Shown piece by piece: positions 18,060 through 28,090 of a DNA stretch of 64,000 nucleotides. The stretch is from Buttiauxella agrestis ATCC 33320 (GTDB taxonomy: Bacteria; Pseudomonadota; Gammaproteobacteria; Enterobacterales; Enterobacteriaceae). The notes below the pieces were generated by a model, which was not told the DNA's origin, searched no databases, and saw only the letters and a program-made list of their open reading frames with translations. The position numbers and the translations under genes were made by a program. The stretch covers positions 62,001 to 126,000 of the forward strand of contig NZ_JMPI01000030.1 of NCBI RefSeq assembly GCF_000735355.1, given 5' to 3'. The number at the start of each line of letters is the position of its first letter. Within the stretch, counting starts at the first letter, position 1.

Positions 18060-18416
18060 ATGAGCAATATCACTATCTATCACAACCCGGCCTGTGGAAC
18101 CTCGCGCAACGTGCTGGAGTTCATTCGCAATACGGGCGCTGAACCTAACGTTATTTTGTATCTGGAAACACCTCCTTCGCGCGAGGAACTGGTCAAATTG
18201 ATCGCGGATATGGGCATTACAGTGCAGGTGCTGCTACGCAAAAATGTAGAACCTTATGAGCAATTAAAACTGGCGGAAGGATCATTCACCGACGATCAGA
18301 TCATTGACTTCATGTTGCAGCATCCGATTCTGATTAACCGCCCGATTGTTGTCACTCCCATAGCAACCCGGTTATGTCGCCCTTCTGAAACGGTCCTGGA
18401 CATTTTGCCCAATTAG
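18060..18416 (+). CDS. arsC: Arsenate reductase ArsC, short form
   Basis: A 118-residue glutaredoxin-coupled arsenate reductase that converts As(V) to As(III) for ArsB. The catalytic Cys12 is in HNPACGTSRN, and the arginines that bind arsenate are retained in LLRKNVEPY, LINRPIVV and TRLCRPSE. It stops at DILPN, about 23 residues short of the 141-residue E. coli enzyme I remember. The missing piece is the polar C-terminal tail, not the active site. A strong terminator begins immediately after the stop, so this looks like a settled shorter form, not a recent break. Confidence 0.94.
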   Translation: MSNITIYHNPACGTSRNVLEFIRNTGAEPNVILYLETPPSREELVKLIADMGITVQVLLRKNVEPYEQLKLAEGSFTDDQIIDFMLQHPILINRPIVVTPIATRLCRPSETVLDILPN

Positions 18417-18417
18417 C

Positions 18418-18449
18418 AAAAAAGATCGCCTCTTCAGGCGATCTTTTTT
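18418..18449 (+). terminator. Intrinsic terminator of arsRBC
   Basis: AAAAAAGATCGCC, loop TCTTCA, GGCGATCTTTTTT: a 13-bp stem whose second arm ends in the T run. It starts one base after the arsC stop and could also work on the other strand. Confidence 0.93.
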
Positions 18450-18713
18450 ATTTCTGGGGAATACAGAGACATCTTCCGCACTAAGATGATCTCGTCGCAT
18501 TAATGTCAATTGTTGTGCGCTTCGTAACGCCAGAAAATCTGTAAAAGTAGACAATTGTCGACTTTTCATCTTAAAGTCCTGCACTTCGCACCAGACAACA
18601 CTAGTATCCGGTGACCCAATATTGTTGATGAAATGTTAAAGAGCGGCCTGCCAGATAGCCGTCGCCATTTCGGTCTTCACAAGTACGTATTACAGACCTT
18701 TTCTGGAGATTTT

Positions 18714-20267
18714 ATGCATTCCTCTGCAAACCAAAACGAGAGCCGAACGTTTTTCGGCCATCCTTATCCGCTAGGCTCATTATTCTTCACAGAAATGTGG
18801 GAACGCTTTTCGTTTTACGGCATCCGCCCGTTACTGATTTTGTTTATGGCGGCAACGGTTTATGACGGAGGCATGGGGCTGGCACGCGAAAACGCCTCGG
18901 CCATCGTCGGCATCTTTGCCGGTTGCATGTACCTCGCCGCATTGCCGGGTGGGTGGCTTGCGGATAACTGGCTTGGGCAGCAAAGAGCCGTCTGGTATGG
19001 CTCGATTCTCATCGCCATCGGACATTTGTCGATAGCCTTGTCTGCATTTATGGGCAACAACCTGTTCTTCATCGGCCTGATGTTTATCGTGCTGGGTTCT
19101 GGCCTGTTTAAGACCTGTATCTCAGTGATGGTGGGCACGCTGTATAAAAAAGGCGATGCGCGTCGTGACGGTGGTTTTTCACTGTTTTACATGGGTATTA
19201 ACATGGGTTCGTTTATCGCCCCGCTGATTTCCGGCTGGCTGATAAAAACGCACGGCTGGCATTGGGGCTTTGGTATTGGCGGTATCGGTATGTTGGTGGC
19301 GCTGATTATTTTCCGCCTGTATGCCGTTCCGGCGATGAAACGTTACGACAGCGAAGTGGGTCTGGACTCAACCTGGAACAATCCGGTGGCGAAGAAAAAC
19401 GGTGTCGGAGCCTGGTTGCTGGTGCTGGCGGTAGGTGTGGCGATTCTCGTTACGCTGATTGCACAGGGTGTTATCGTGATTAACCCTGTCGCGGTTGCCA
19501 GCATGCTGGTGTACGTGATTGCCGCTTCGGTTGCGCTCTACTTTATCTATCTTTTCGTCTTTGCAGGCCTGAACAGAAAAGAGCGTGCCCGACTGCTGGT
19601 TTGCTTTATTTTGCTGGTTTCCGCTGCCTTCTTCTGGTCAGCGTTTGAGCAAAAACCGACTTCGTTTAACCTCTTCGCAAATGACTATACCAACCGCATG
19701 ATTGGCGACTTTGAAATACCCGCCGTGTGGTTCCAGTCAATCAACGCGTTGTTTATCATTATACTGGCACCGGTGTTTAGCTGGGCATGGCCCGCGCTGG
19801 CACGCAACAACGTGCGCCCGGGTAGCATCACCAAATTTGTTATCGGTATTCTGTGCGCGGCAGCAGGCTTCGGCATCATGATGTTGGCCGCGCAAGACGT
19901 GCTCAATAACGGCGGCGCAGGTGTATCACCTTTGTGGCTGGTGGGAAGCATTTTAATGCTGACACTGGGCGAGTTGTGCCTCAGCCCGATTGGCCTGGCA
20001 ACCATGACGCTGCTGGCACCGGAAAGAATGCGTGGCCAGATGATGGGGCTTTGGTTCTGCGCCAGTGCGCTGGGCAACCTGGCTGCGGGTCTGATTGGCG
20101 GGCACGTTAAAGCCGACCAGTTGGATATGCTGCCGAACCTGTTCGCACGTTGTTCCATTGCGCTTCTGATTTGCGCCGCGGTGCTGTTCATTTTGATTAT
20201 TCCGGTGCGCAGAATGCTGGCAAACGCTCAGGTTAAAGCAGAGCAGAAACCCGCCACCAGTGCCTGA
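18714..20267 (+). CDS. POT-family proton-coupled peptide transporter
   Basis: A 517-residue di-/tripeptide-proton symporter of the POT/PTR family in the inner membrane. Hallmarks are FFTEMWERFSFYGIRPLLIL with the ExxERFxYY-type motif at residues 27-40, the PTR signature in GGFSLFYMGINMGSFIAPLI near 150, and FWSAFEQKPTSFNLFA near 310. About fourteen hydrophobic segments. The start at 18714 follows TCTGGAGATTTT; an upstream frame from 18633 lacks a ribosome site. It is longer than DtpD and not clearly DtpA or DtpB, so no symbol is given. It stands alone between two terminators. Confidence 0.9.
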   Translation: MHSSANQNESRTFFGHPYPLGSLFFTEMWERFSFYGIRPLLILFMAATVYDGGMGLARENASAIVGIFAGCMYLAALPGGWLADNWLGQQRAVWYGSILIAIGHLSIALSAFMGNNLFFIGLMFIVLGSGLFKTCISVMVGTLYKKGDARRDGGFSLFYMGINMGSFIAPLISGWLIKTHGWHWGFGIGGIGMLVALIIFRLYAVPAMKRYDSEVGLDSTWNNPVAKKNGVGAWLLVLAVGVAILVTLIAQGVIVINPVAVASMLVYVIAASVALYFIYLFVFAGLNRKERARLLVCFILLVSAAFFWSAFEQKPTSFNLFANDYTNRMIGDFEIPAVWFQSINALFIIILAPVFSWAWPALARNNVRPGSITKFVIGILCAAAGFGIMMLAAQDVLNNGGAGVSPLWLVGSILMLTLGELCLSPIGLATMTLLAPERMRGQMMGLWFCASALGNLAAGLIGGHVKADQLDMLPNLFARCSIALLICAAVLFILIIPVRRMLANAQVKAEQKPATSA

Positions 20268-20302
20268 TTAAACTCCCAGGCTGGGTGATTAAGTTTGCCC
20301 AT

Positions 20303-20336
20303 ACGCAGAGGCCGGTCTTTCGACCGGCCTCTGCGT
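20303..20336. terminator. Strong hairpin between convergent peptide transporter and arnF
   Basis: A 15-bp perfect stem, 20303-20317 with 20322-20336 (CGCAGAGGCCGGTC arm), loop TTTC, followed by TTTAT. It probably ends both the transporter transcript and the arn operon. Confidence 0.85.
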
Positions 20337-20390
20337 TTATCTTTAACCCTGCTGCTCTCAATGACGGGAGTGTGGTGGATAGCGATAAAT

Positions 20391-20771
20391 TTAACGTTTC
20401 CTGTCGGGAATACACACCAACAGCAAGCCAATAAAAATCACCCCCACTCCGGCCAATTTCCCGACGCTAAAACCTTCATGCAGCCACGGCAGCCAGATAG
20501 CGGCAGCCCACACAATAACGTAGCTTAAACTCAGTAACGGATAGGCTTTACTCAGCGCAATTTTGCGCAGCGCCAAAAACCAGCATCCCATCGAACAGGC
20601 GTAAGCGCACAATCCTGTTAACAACGCCACGGCACCCGGGGTGAGCGACAAAACGGCTGTGACTAGCTCATGCGGCTGGTTAACCAAAGGCAGTTCCACC
20701 ATCGCCCATTTCATGATCAGCTGCGCACAACTGACTAACAGCACGCTCACCAATGCCCAGAAGTAGCCCAT
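20391..20771 (-). CDS. arnF: Undecaprenyl-phosphate-L-Ara4N flippase subunit ArnF
   Basis: A 126-residue EamA/SMR-like membrane protein with four hydrophobic segments. Together with ArnE it flips undecaprenyl-phosphate-L-Ara4N to the periplasmic face of the inner membrane. Features are [20 protein letters not shown] at the start, ALRKIALSKAYPLLSLSYVI near residue 70 and a basic end PDRKR. Its start codon shares one base with the arnE stop (TGATG), so translation is coupled. Last gene of arnBCADTEF. Confidence 0.94.
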   Translation of the reverse strand: MGYFWALVSVLLVSCAQLIMKWAMVELPLVNQPHELVTAVLSLTPGAVALLTGLCAYACSMGCWFLALRKIALSKAYPLLSLSYVIVWAAAIWLPWLHEGFSVGKLAGVGVIFIGLLLVCIPDRKR

Positions 20772-21094
20772 CAGGCGGCACCCCCGAGAATAGAAATACC
20801 CGCAATAATCAGCACCACACCGAGCCAGTGGCGCAGTGAAACAGGCTCATGCCAGATGAAACGTGCAGCAAAGGTAATAAAGATAAAATTCAGGCTTAAC
20901 ATCGGGTAAGCCACGCTGACAGGAATGCGTTGTAACACTAACAACCACAGCAACATCGCGCAGCCGAGCAGTAAAACGCTCAATGCCAGCCAGCAGAGCA
21001 AGTGACGACGACCAGGCCGCCAGGTGGCCTGCTTCTGGCAAAGCTGGCCGCCACAACTCAATAAACTGGCCAATACGATTAGCAGATAACTCAT
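20771..21094 (-). CDS. arnE: Undecaprenyl-phosphate-L-Ara4N flippase subunit ArnE
   Basis: A 107-residue partner of ArnF with four membrane segments ([20 protein letters not shown], then [20 protein letters not shown]). The protein looks complete for the family (about 110 residues). Normally arnE would overlap the arnT stop codon; here a REP-pair insertion with a 33-bp duplication of the arnE 5' end separates them by 130 bp. The remaining ribosome site is weak. A 45-codon frame across the insertion restores an ATGA overlap (see 21091-21228). Confidence 0.93.
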   Translation of the reverse strand: MSYLLIVLASLLSCGGQLCQKQATWRPGRRHLLCWLALSVLLLGCAMLLWLLVLQRIPVSVAYPMLSLNFIFITFAARFIWHEPVSLRHWLGVVLIIAGISILGGAA

Positions 21095-21228
21095 GAGACT
21101 GATGACAAACCTTTTTCGTAGGTCGGATAAGCGTTAGCGCCCTCCGACACAACCGGTGGAAATGGTGGATGACGCTTGCGCTTATCCACCCTACAAAAAC
21201 TGGCCAATACGATTAGCAGATAACTCAT
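21091..21228 (-). CDS. Possible 45-codon leader-like ORF created by the arnT-arnE insertion
   Basis: It starts at the duplicated arnE ATG, which overlaps the arnT stop as ATGA. It reads ten residues of ArnE ([10 protein letters not shown]), then 35 residues from the REP pair (ending YEKGLSSVS), and stops with a TGA that overlaps the true arnE ATG, again as ATGA. So a ribosome finishing arnT could translate through and re-initiate at arnE. The peptide itself need not have a function. Confidence 0.4.
   Translation of the reverse strand: MSYLLIVLASFCRVDKRKRHPPFPPVVSEGANAYPTYEKGLSSVS
21118..21194. repeat. BIME: inverted pair of REP units inside the arn operon
   Basis: Two REP-like units face each other. 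GTAGGTCGGATAAGCG starts the left one (21118-21148), and the right one (21164-21194) ends CGCTTATCCACCCTAC. Each unit folds as a hairpin (GGTCGGA with TCCGAC; GGTGGAT with ATCCACC), and the ends also pair with each other. The same pair type occurs at 60976-61058. Confidence 0.85.
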
Positions 21229-22886
21229 GGCGTTTTTTCGTAGAAGAAGAGCACAAAGCGCCCTTTGCGATAAAGGTTATCCGGCGTGGGGACATCATGG
21301 TCTTCAGGCAATGTGTCTTTGGACATCAGCATCAGCAGCGACACATTGCCTTCTTTGCGGTGAACCGCGAGCCAGTGCGCAAAATCTTCACGCGAGACAA
21401 AGTTATCTTTCGCATCAGCGAAATTCTTCAGGCCGTAATCCAGCTCGCCGGGTTTGGCATAAAGCGTAATATCATCGCGCTTTAACTCCCAGGCAACACC
21501 CGCGCCAACGCCTACACTGTCGGCAAGAATATAGCGGCTGCTCTCCAGTTGCGGGCGTACCACATTGATAAATGCCTGCGGGTGCTTGGAGTCGATAACC
21601 TTAGCGGGAATAACACCGCCGACTAACAACGCAATACCCAGCGGGCAAATTGCCGCCCACTGCCAGAGCCGGGCGTTATCGCGCGTGGTGATGAACCCCA
21701 CCAGCGCCCACACCGCAAACGCCACTGTAGCCTGAACCACTTTCAACACTTCCTGGCTGGCATACACGGGATGTTTTGCCACACCCCACGGAGCCAACAC
21801 CACCAGTACAACGAGGCTACATAGGGTGCCAAAAATGACGTTAATCCAACCGTTAATTTTCAGCGTGTGTGATGTCGCCAGTAATTGCGTGGCATGACGG
21901 GCCAAAAGAATCGCCAGCGGGGCAAAACACGGCAGAATGTAGGTCGGTAATTTGCCTTTTGCGATACTGAAAAACAGTAAAGGCATCACGACCCAGCCCA
22001 GCAAATAGAGCGAGCCGCTTTCAAATTTGCGCGCCTGCCAACTGCGTTTTAAAGCGCCCGGTAATAACGCCACCCACGGCAAACATCCGGCAATCAGGAA
22101 GGGAATGTAATACCAGAATGAGGCTTTATGCTGGGCATCTTTTTCAGCAAAACGCTGAATATGCTCCACCCAAAAGAAGTAGTGCCAGAAAGTCGGCTCC
22201 GCTTTAGCGATAGCCAGCGCCCACGGCAACGTTATCAGCGTGGCGCTGATGATGGCCAGCGGCCCAAACAACAACACTTCTTTCCAGCGTTTTTGCGCAA
22301 TTACCCACGGCAACACACCCAGCACCGGCACCGCCAGCGCCAGAAAACCTTTGGTCATGACGCCCATGCCGCAAGCAACACCCAGCAGCAGGTAACCGCC
22401 CAACTTGCCCGCCGTGGTTTGTGCATTGGCCGCCAGCCAGAAGCTGCACATGGCCGCCACCAGCCACAGGGTGATCATCGGGTCGAGAACGGCGTAAGTC
22501 CCTACCCCGTAAACCAGCAGGCAGGTCAGGAAAATCACACCTGAGAGCACCGCGACACGTGTATCAAGCCACAAGCGAAACGCCAGCCAGGAGACCAACA
22601 ACGCGCTGAGCGTTATCGAAAACACCGAACCAAACCGCACCGCAAAGTTGGTATGGCCGAAGAAAATCTGGCTGAGGTTATTGATCCAGTACCCGGCGAC
22701 CGGTTTTTCGAAATAACGCACATCCAGAAAATGCGGGACTATCCAGTTACCCGCCGCCAGCATTTCGCGACTGATTTCCGCATAACGCGTTTCATCCGGT
22801 TGCCAGAGGGCGCGGAACTCGATGGGTAACAGGTAAAACAGAGCAAAAAACACCGCCAGGATAAATACAGGTTTTGCTGACTTCAT
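21225..22886 (-). CDS. arnT: Undecaprenyl-phosphate-L-Ara4N : lipid A transferase ArnT
   Basis: A 553-residue GT-C glycosyltransferase of the inner membrane. It moves L-Ara4N from undecaprenyl phosphate to lipid A phosphates, lowering binding of polymyxin and cationic peptides. The start [20 protein letters not shown] at 22886 shares one base with the arnD stop; the open frame extends to 22925, inside arnD. The first periplasmic loop holds FRALWQPDETRYAEISREML with the catalytic Asp/Glu region, followed by YFEKPVAGYW. About twelve hydrophobic segments precede a soluble C-terminal domain. Its stop overlaps the duplicated arnE start, not the real one. Confidence 0.96.
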   Translation of the reverse strand: MKSAKPVFILAVFFALFYLLPIEFRALWQPDETRYAEISREMLAAGNWIVPHFLDVRYFEKPVAGYWINNLSQIFFGHTNFAVRFGSVFSITLSALLVSWLAFRLWLDTRVAVLSGVIFLTCLLVYGVGTYAVLDPMITLWLVAAMCSFWLAANAQTTAGKLGGYLLLGVACGMGVMTKGFLALAVPVLGVLPWVIAQKRWKEVLLFGPLAIISATLITLPWALAIAKAEPTFWHYFFWVEHIQRFAEKDAQHKASFWYYIPFLIAGCLPWVALLPGALKRSWQARKFESGSLYLLGWVVMPLLFFSIAKGKLPTYILPCFAPLAILLARHATQLLATSHTLKINGWINVIFGTLCSLVVLVVLAPWGVAKHPVYASQEVLKVVQATVAFAVWALVGFITTRDNARLWQWAAICPLGIALLVGGVIPAKVIDSKHPQAFINVVRPQLESSRYILADSVGVGAGVAWELKRDDITLYAKPGELDYGLKNFADAKDNFVSREDFAHWLAVHRKEGNVSLLMLMSKDTLPEDHDVPTPDNLYRKGRFVLFFYEKTP

Positions 22887-23788
22887 CAGTTCATACCCAA
22901 AACAATTTGCTGGCACCCCAGCCATCCTTCTCGGCCGGGGATAACACCACGTACGATTTTACCCAACGGCAGTGAGGTTAAATCTTGCGGTAACAGCTCG
23001 CTCAATGGGCAAAATTCAATCCCTTCAAGCGCCGCCATGGTCAGCAATTCGTTAAAATCGTTTTGCATCACGATCCCTTCCACCTCAGCGTGGATGGTGT
23101 ACACCGGCGTCCCGGCGTCTTGTTTGATGCGGTCAAGAATAAAACGGTTATACCCTTCGCGACTGATGCCTTTACCCATCACTTCATCCCAGGTGGGGAG
23201 CGTCACCGGAATTTGTACCGTCCCGGTGCTGCCATCGGGTAACAGCGGACGAAACGGCGTAGTGCCACGGCAATCGCTGTTATAGCTAAAACCGAAAGAC
23301 TCTTTTGCCCGTACCACACGCTGATCGGCTCGCCAGCCCGCAACTGCTGAACAAGTCACCGGTTGTTCGATAATCTGGCTCAACGCCTCCCTCCCAAGAC
23401 GAATTTGCTTCTCGAGATGGTTGTTGTCCCAGACTCCCGCCCAGGTTTGCCAGGCGAAGTGATCCCACGCGTGCAGGCCGACTTCATGATGATCCGCCGC
23501 AGCGGAAATGATCTCCGCATTGCCTTCGCCGATTTTCCGGCCCGGCCATGCGGTTCCTGCCAATAAAATATCCCAACCGTAGAGCGATGCCGCTTTGGAA
23601 CGCAGCATCTTCCACAGGAATTGCGGTTTCACCAGTCGCCACAAATGGCGGCCCATGTTATCCGGCCCAACACTGAAGAAAAATGTGGCCTGAATACCGT
23701 GCAAACTTAAGATTTCGAGAAGATGAGGAACCCCTTGTTGGGTGCCCCGCCATGTATCTACATCAATGCGCAGGCCAACTTTTCTCAT
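22886..23788 (-). CDS. arnD: 4-deoxy-4-formamido-L-arabinose-phosphoundecaprenol deformylase ArnD
   Basis: A 300-residue polysaccharide-deacetylase-fold enzyme that removes the formyl group from undecaprenyl-phosphate-L-Ara4FN at the inner face of the inner membrane. The N-terminus [18 protein letters not shown] carries the catalytic and metal aspartates. [14 protein letters not shown] near residue 105 supplies the metal histidines. Its ATG overlaps the arnA stop by four bases (ATGA), and its stop overlaps the arnT start. Length is normal. Confidence 0.95.
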   Translation of the reverse strand: MRKVGLRIDVDTWRGTQQGVPHLLEILSLHGIQATFFFSVGPDNMGRHLWRLVKPQFLWKMLRSKAASLYGWDILLAGTAWPGRKIGEGNAEIISAAADHHEVGLHAWDHFAWQTWAGVWDNNHLEKQIRLGREALSQIIEQPVTCSAVAGWRADQRVVRAKESFGFSYNSDCRGTTPFRPLLPDGSTGTVQIPVTLPTWDEVMGKGISREGYNRFILDRIKQDAGTPVYTIHAEVEGIVMQNDFNELLTMAALEGIEFCPLSELLPQDLTSLPLGKIVRGVIPGREGWLGCQQIVLGMN

Positions 23789-25767
23789 GCCTGAGGTTCC
23801 GTCAGTTCAACTGTTTTAAGGAAGAAATCCAGGGTCTCGTCAACGGTTTTTTCCATCTCGACCGTTGGCGTCCAGTTCAGTAAGCGATGCGCATTACGAA
23901 TGCTCGGCTTGCGGTGCTCCACGTCCTGATAACCTTTACCATAATAGGTGCTGCTTTCCACTTCGCGGAAACCGGCAAACGGCGGGAAATGGTTACGCAG
24001 CGGATGTTTTTCAAAACTCACCAGCAGCATTTCAGCCAATTCTTTAATACTCGCTTCGTTATCGGGGTTGCCGATATTAATAATTTGCCCGTCGCAGTTA
24101 TTGTCTTTGTTCTCGATAATGCGGAACAGCGCTTCGATACCGTCGCTAATATCGGTGAAACAACGTTTTTGACGCCCGCCATCAATCAGCTTAATCGGCG
24201 AGCCTTCCACCAGGTTAAGGATCAATTGAGTAATCGCGCGCGAGCTGCCGATACGGGCGGCATTCAGGTTATCCAGGCGCGGCCCCATCCAGTTAAACGG
24301 GCGGAACAGCGTGAAACGTAAACCTTCTTTCTCGCCATAAGCCCAGATCACGCGGTCGAGCAATTGCTTGGATACCGAGTAAATCCAGCGCTGTTTGTTA
24401 ATCGGGCCAACAATCAGGTTCGAGTTATCTTCATCAAACATTTTGTCGCTGCACATGCCATACACTTCTGAAGTGGACGGGAAAATAATGCGCTTCTGGT
24501 ATTTCACACAGTCACGAATAATTTTCAGGTTCTCTTCAAAATCCAGCTCAAATACGCGCAATGGGTTACGGGTGTATTCAATCGGCGTGGCAATCGCCAC
24601 CAGCGGCAGAACCACATCACATTTTTTAATGTGATATTCAATCCACTCGGAATGAATACTGATGTCACCTTCCACAAAGTGGAAACGCTCATTGCCGAGG
24701 AAGCGGCTAATAGCATCAGAGCCAATATCCAGGCCATACACTTCAAAGTTATCGTCCTGCAACAGACGCTCGGTCAGGTGGTTGCCGATAAAACCGTTCA
24801 CCCCAAGAATCAACACGCGCGTGCGGCGTTTAATCGCCGACACCGGCTTGCTGCAAAGCAATGCCCCGGCGACTAAACCGAGACTTTGAGCCAGTTGCGA
24901 GCCCTGCATGTAGACGCCGTTTTCAGTTTGCCCGGTCACGATTTCCAGCGCCCCGCCGCCGGTGGCAATCACCAGCGGGTTGATGGACAAAACCGTTCCT
25001 GCTTTCGCTGCCTGCAAACCTTCCAGCACGCGCGATTTCCACACGATAAACTTGCTGCCGCCCACATAGCCAAAAGCACCCGGCCATGGATCCGTCACCG
25101 CACGTACCAGGTTATTGATTTCGCGAGCGGTCGATTGCCAGTTAATGCAGCCGTCCTGTGGCGTGCGGCGGCCAAAAACCGTCGCTTTGCTGTGGTCTTG
25201 TTCAACCTGCGGGAAATGCCCGGTTTTGATAACCGGCAGCATATCGTCCAACAGGTCAGACGCCGCCTCCGTCAATTTATGGTGCAGCGTTAACGCCGTG
25301 TCCGTCGCGGCAATCGCCACGGGATGCTGCGCCACAATGGCACCCGCATCAGCGCGTTTGACCATACGATGCAGCGTGACGCCTGTTTCAGTTTCACCAT
25401 TGACTAACGCCCAGTTCAACGGCGCGCGGCCACGGTACGCAGGTAACAATGAGCCGTGCAGGTTAAATGCGCCAACGGAGGCGCTATTTAAAATTTCATC
25501 GTTGAGCAAGTTGCGGTAATAGAAAGAGAAAATCACATCCGGCTGCGCCGACTTGATGCGATCCACCCACAGCGGGTGATTCACATCGTCAGGTGCGTAA
25601 ACCGGAATACCGTGTTCCGCTGCCGTTCGCGCCACCGAGCCAAAGAAGTGATTTTCAGCAGGCGAGTCTGGATGGGTATAAATCGCCGTGATGTCATAAC
25701 CGGCGGCAACCAGGGCATTAACACCGGCGCACCCCATATCGTGATAAGCAAATACGACAGCTTTCAT
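23785..25767 (-). CDS. arnA: Bifunctional UDP-GlcUA decarboxylase / UDP-Ara4N formyltransferase ArnA
   Basis: A 660-residue two-domain cytoplasmic enzyme. The N-terminal formyltransferase (about 1-300) shows the catalytic Asn-His in [20 protein letters not shown] and transfers a formyl group from 10-formyl-THF to UDP-Ara4N. The C-terminal NAD-dependent decarboxylase (about 315-660) begins [20 protein letters not shown] and contains the SDR YxxxK in [14 protein letters not shown]; it oxidises UDP-glucuronate to UDP-Ara4O. It overlaps arnC and arnD by four bases each. Confidence 0.97.
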   Translation of the reverse strand: MKAVVFAYHDMGCAGVNALVAAGYDITAIYTHPDSPAENHFFGSVARTAAEHGIPVYAPDDVNHPLWVDRIKSAQPDVIFSFYYRNLLNDEILNSASVGAFNLHGSLLPAYRGRAPLNWALVNGETETGVTLHRMVKRADAGAIVAQHPVAIAATDTALTLHHKLTEAASDLLDDMLPVIKTGHFPQVEQDHSKATVFGRRTPQDGCINWQSTAREINNLVRAVTDPWPGAFGYVGGSKFIVWKSRVLEGLQAAKAGTVLSINPLVIATGGGALEIVTGQTENGVYMQGSQLAQSLGLVAGALLCSKPVSAIKRRTRVLILGVNGFIGNHLTERLLQDDNFEVYGLDIGSDAISRFLGNERFHFVEGDISIHSEWIEYHIKKCDVVLPLVAIATPIEYTRNPLRVFELDFEENLKIIRDCVKYQKRIIFPSTSEVYGMCSDKMFDEDNSNLIVGPINKQRWIYSVSKQLLDRVIWAYGEKEGLRFTLFRPFNWMGPRLDNLNAARIGSSRAITQLILNLVEGSPIKLIDGGRQKRCFTDISDGIEALFRIIENKDNNCDGQIINIGNPDNEASIKELAEMLLVSFEKHPLRNHFPPFAGFREVESSTYYGKGYQDVEHRKPSIRNAHRLLNWTPTVEMEKTVDETLDFFLKTVELTEPQA

Positions 25768-26747
25768 TGCTGATTTTCCTCTGAAGTTGAAACTGAGCTG
25801 CGGCTAACGACGCGCTGAATAAAGTAACGGGGGCGTGCACGGACATCGGTATATATTCGGCCGATGTATTCCCCTAACAGGCCCATGCCGACAAACTGCG
25901 CACCGATAAACATAAACAGCACCGCAAACAGCATGAAGACCCCTTCCGCCGCCCATTGCGGCCCGAAGGCAAGACGTAACACCACCAGCAATACCGAAAG
26001 CGCAAAACCCAACACTGCAATAATGCTGCCGAACACGCTGAGCATGCGCAGCGGCGTGGTGGTCAGGCAGGTGACCAGGTCGTACATCAAATTAATCAGG
26101 CGCATAAAGCTGTATTTCGATTCACCAAATTCACGCTCGGCGTGATGCACAGGGATCTCAACCGCTTTACGCGCAAAGGTATTGGCGAGAATGGGAATAA
26201 AGGTGCTGCGTTCGTGGCAATGCAGCATGGCGTCGATAATGTGGCGGCGGTAAGCACGCAACATGCAGCCATAATCGCCCATCGCTTTACCGGTGGTACT
26301 CTGAATCAGGCGGTTAATCACACGCGATGCGCGCTTGCGAAACCAGGTATCCTGGCGGTTCTGGCGCACGGTACCGACCACGTCATACCCTTCATCGGCT
26401 TTGGCGACCAGGCGCGGGATCTCTTCCGGCGGGTTTTGCAGATCCGCATCAAGGGTGACAATCAAATCCCCGGTGACATGGCTAAAACCGGCCATAATGG
26501 CGTTGTGCTGGCCGTAATTTCGGTTGAGCAAAACCGCGACGATATGGCTGCCGGGTGCTTCGGCAGCATCGCTTAACATTTCTGCCGAGTTATCCGTGCT
26601 GCCGTCATCCACCAGCAGAATTTCGTAATCTTTACCCAGGGTTTCGCAGGCAGCCGTGGTTCGCCTGATCAGTTCAGGCAAACTTTCCTGTTCGTTATAA
26701 ACCGGGATCACGACAGTAACTTTGTGGATTACTTCTGGTTTGGTCAT
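25764..26747 (-). CDS. arnC: Undecaprenyl-phosphate Ara4FN transferase ArnC
   Basis: A 327-residue GT2-family glycosyltransferase that attaches Ara4FN to undecaprenyl phosphate on the cytoplasmic membrane. The catalytic domain has [31 protein letters not shown] and the metal-binding [12 protein letters not shown]. Two membrane spans follow (about 235-310), ending [18 protein letters not shown], as in polyisoprenyl-phosphate transferases. It lies one base after arnB. Confidence 0.96.
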   Translation of the reverse strand: MTKPEVIHKVTVVIPVYNEQESLPELIRRTTAACETLGKDYEILLVDDGSTDNSAEMLSDAAEAPGSHIVAVLLNRNYGQHNAIMAGFSHVTGDLIVTLDADLQNPPEEIPRLVAKADEGYDVVGTVRQNRQDTWFRKRASRVINRLIQSTTGKAMGDYGCMLRAYRRHIIDAMLHCHERSTFIPILANTFARKAVEIPVHHAEREFGESKYSFMRLINLMYDLVTCLTTTPLRMLSVFGSIIAVLGFALSVLLVVLRLAFGPQWAAEGVFMLFAVLFMFIGAQFVGMGLLGEYIGRIYTDVRARPRYFIQRVVSRSSVSTSEENQQ

Positions 26748-26748
26748 A

Positions 26749-27888
26749 TTATTTTCCTGCTACTTCACGTAAGGCGGTAATTACGCGAGTCACATCGTCA
26801 TCGGTCATCGTTGGGAATAACGGAATGGAACAAATACGTTCGCTATTCCATTCGGTGTCGGGCAACGAAAGAATGGAATAACGCTCGCGGTAATATTTTT
26901 GTGTATGCGCGGCTCTGAAATGCAGCCCGGTGCCAATTCCTTTTGCTTTTAAAGCATCCATGAATTCATTACGGCAAATTCCACAGCGAGTTTCATCTAT
27001 GCGCAGAATAAAAAGATGCCAGGCATGTTTATGTGCCCAACCTGGTTGAATAAGCGGTAAATAAGGCATATTCACTAATTCGCTTAAATAACGCTCAGCT
27101 ATTTCAGTGCGGCGCGCGTTGTTTTGCTCGAGTTTTTTTAACTGCACCAGCGCAATGGCTGCATTAATATCCGCGAGGTTGTATTTATAGCCCGGCGAGA
27201 TAACTTCCGCCTGCGGTGCACGCCCCAGCGTCTGGCGGTCGAACGCATCAACGCCCAGGCCGTGGAACTTCAGGCTGCGCATTCTATTCGCCAATTGCTC
27301 ATCATCGGTAACAATCAACCCGCCTTCGGCGCAGGTCATGTTTTTGATGGCGTGGAAGGAGAAAATCGCCGTTCCTTTGTCGCCAACATGTTTGCCTTTG
27401 TAGTGAGTTCCCGCCGCGTGCGCAGCATCCTCAATCACAGGGATCCCGTGGCGTTCGCCCACCGCACGGATGGCGTCAATATCCACCGGCGCTCCGGCGT
27501 AATGAACCGGGATAATGGCGCGGGTGCGGGGAGTAATCGCGGCTTCAATCGCCTGCGCCGTGACCATCAACGTATCGCGGTCAACATCAATCATCACCGG
27601 TTCGCCACCGAGTAATACAATCATATTCAGGGTGGAAACCCAGGTCAGCGACGGCGTGATCACTTCATCGCCCGCCCCAATGCCCAGCGCCATCAATGCG
27701 ACATGCATACCCGCCGTTGCAGAGCTCACCGCAATCGCATGCTTATTGCCGGTTAACTCGCAAAATGCCTGTTCAAGTGCCTGATTTTTAGGGCCAGTTG
27801 TTATCCAACCAGACTGCAAAACTTCACTCACTGCGTTGATTTCTTCTGGTCCCATCGCAGGACGTGAGAAAGGCAGAAATTCACTCAT
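26749..27888 (-). CDS. arnB: UDP-Ara4O aminotransferase ArnB
   Basis: A 379-residue PLP enzyme of the DegT/DnrJ/EryC1 family that converts UDP-4-keto-arabinose to UDP-L-Ara4N with glutamate. The Schiff-base lysine is in [15 protein letters not shown] (about 188), with [15 protein letters not shown] upstream. The start [20 protein letters not shown] is preceded by AGGGATATCC. It is the first gene of the seven-gene operon. A PmrA box lies 186 bp upstream, in the gap shared with the divergent phosphoethanolamine transferase gene. Confidence 0.96.
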   Translation of the reverse strand: MSEFLPFSRPAMGPEEINAVSEVLQSGWITTGPKNQALEQAFCELTGNKHAIAVSSATAGMHVALMALGIGAGDEVITPSLTWVSTLNMIVLLGGEPVMIDVDRDTLMVTAQAIEAAITPRTRAIIPVHYAGAPVDIDAIRAVGERHGIPVIEDAAHAAGTHYKGKHVGDKGTAIFSFHAIKNMTCAEGGLIVTDDEQLANRMRSLKFHGLGVDAFDRQTLGRAPQAEVISPGYKYNLADINAAIALVQLKKLEQNNARRTEIAERYLSELVNMPYLPLIQPGWAHKHAWHLFILRIDETRCGICRNEFMDALKAKGIGTGLHFRAAHTQKYYRERYSILSLPDTEWNSERICSIPLFPTMTDDDVTRVITALREVAGK

Positions 27889-28073
27889 TGGATATCCCTG
27901 TAATTATCTAAGTTGCTTTTTAAATCATGAGCCGGGTTAATTAAATGAAAGCACAACATGATTGCGTTACTGCGCTCCAAATTAAACCGGATTAAAACAA
28001 AACCATCCTGGCAGAGATTCCTTAGCTCAATATTAAGATGGACGGAATCACAGTGAAAATTTAGAAGGGCAAC

Positions 28074-28090
28074 ATTAAGGTTAAATTAAG
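28074..28090 (-). promoter_or_regulatory. PmrA (BasR) box between arnB and the divergent pEtN transferase gene
   Basis: On the minus strand the sequence is CTTAAT-TTAAC-CTTAAT, a perfect match to the PmrA direct repeat (YTTAAK-N5-YTTAAK) oriented toward arnB. A TAAATT that could be a -10 element follows about ten bases later. A further single CTTAAT half-site lies at 28032-28037. The 320-bp gap (27889-28208) holds no gene. Whether the box also affects the divergent gene is open. Confidence 0.75.

Larger units (their letters stand above)
21063..21229. repeat. 33-bp direct duplication of the arnE 5' end flanking an insertion
   Basis: The same 33 bp occurs at 21063-21095 and 21197-21229. It begins AAACTGGCCAATACGATTAG and ends CTCATG, which is the first ten codons of arnE on the minus strand. 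Between the copies lie 101 bp holding an inverted REP pair. This is the pattern of an insertion that duplicated its target or of a tandem duplication that captured the REP pair. The outer copy still overlaps the arnT stop by ATGA, which marks the ancestral junction. Confidence 0.92.
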
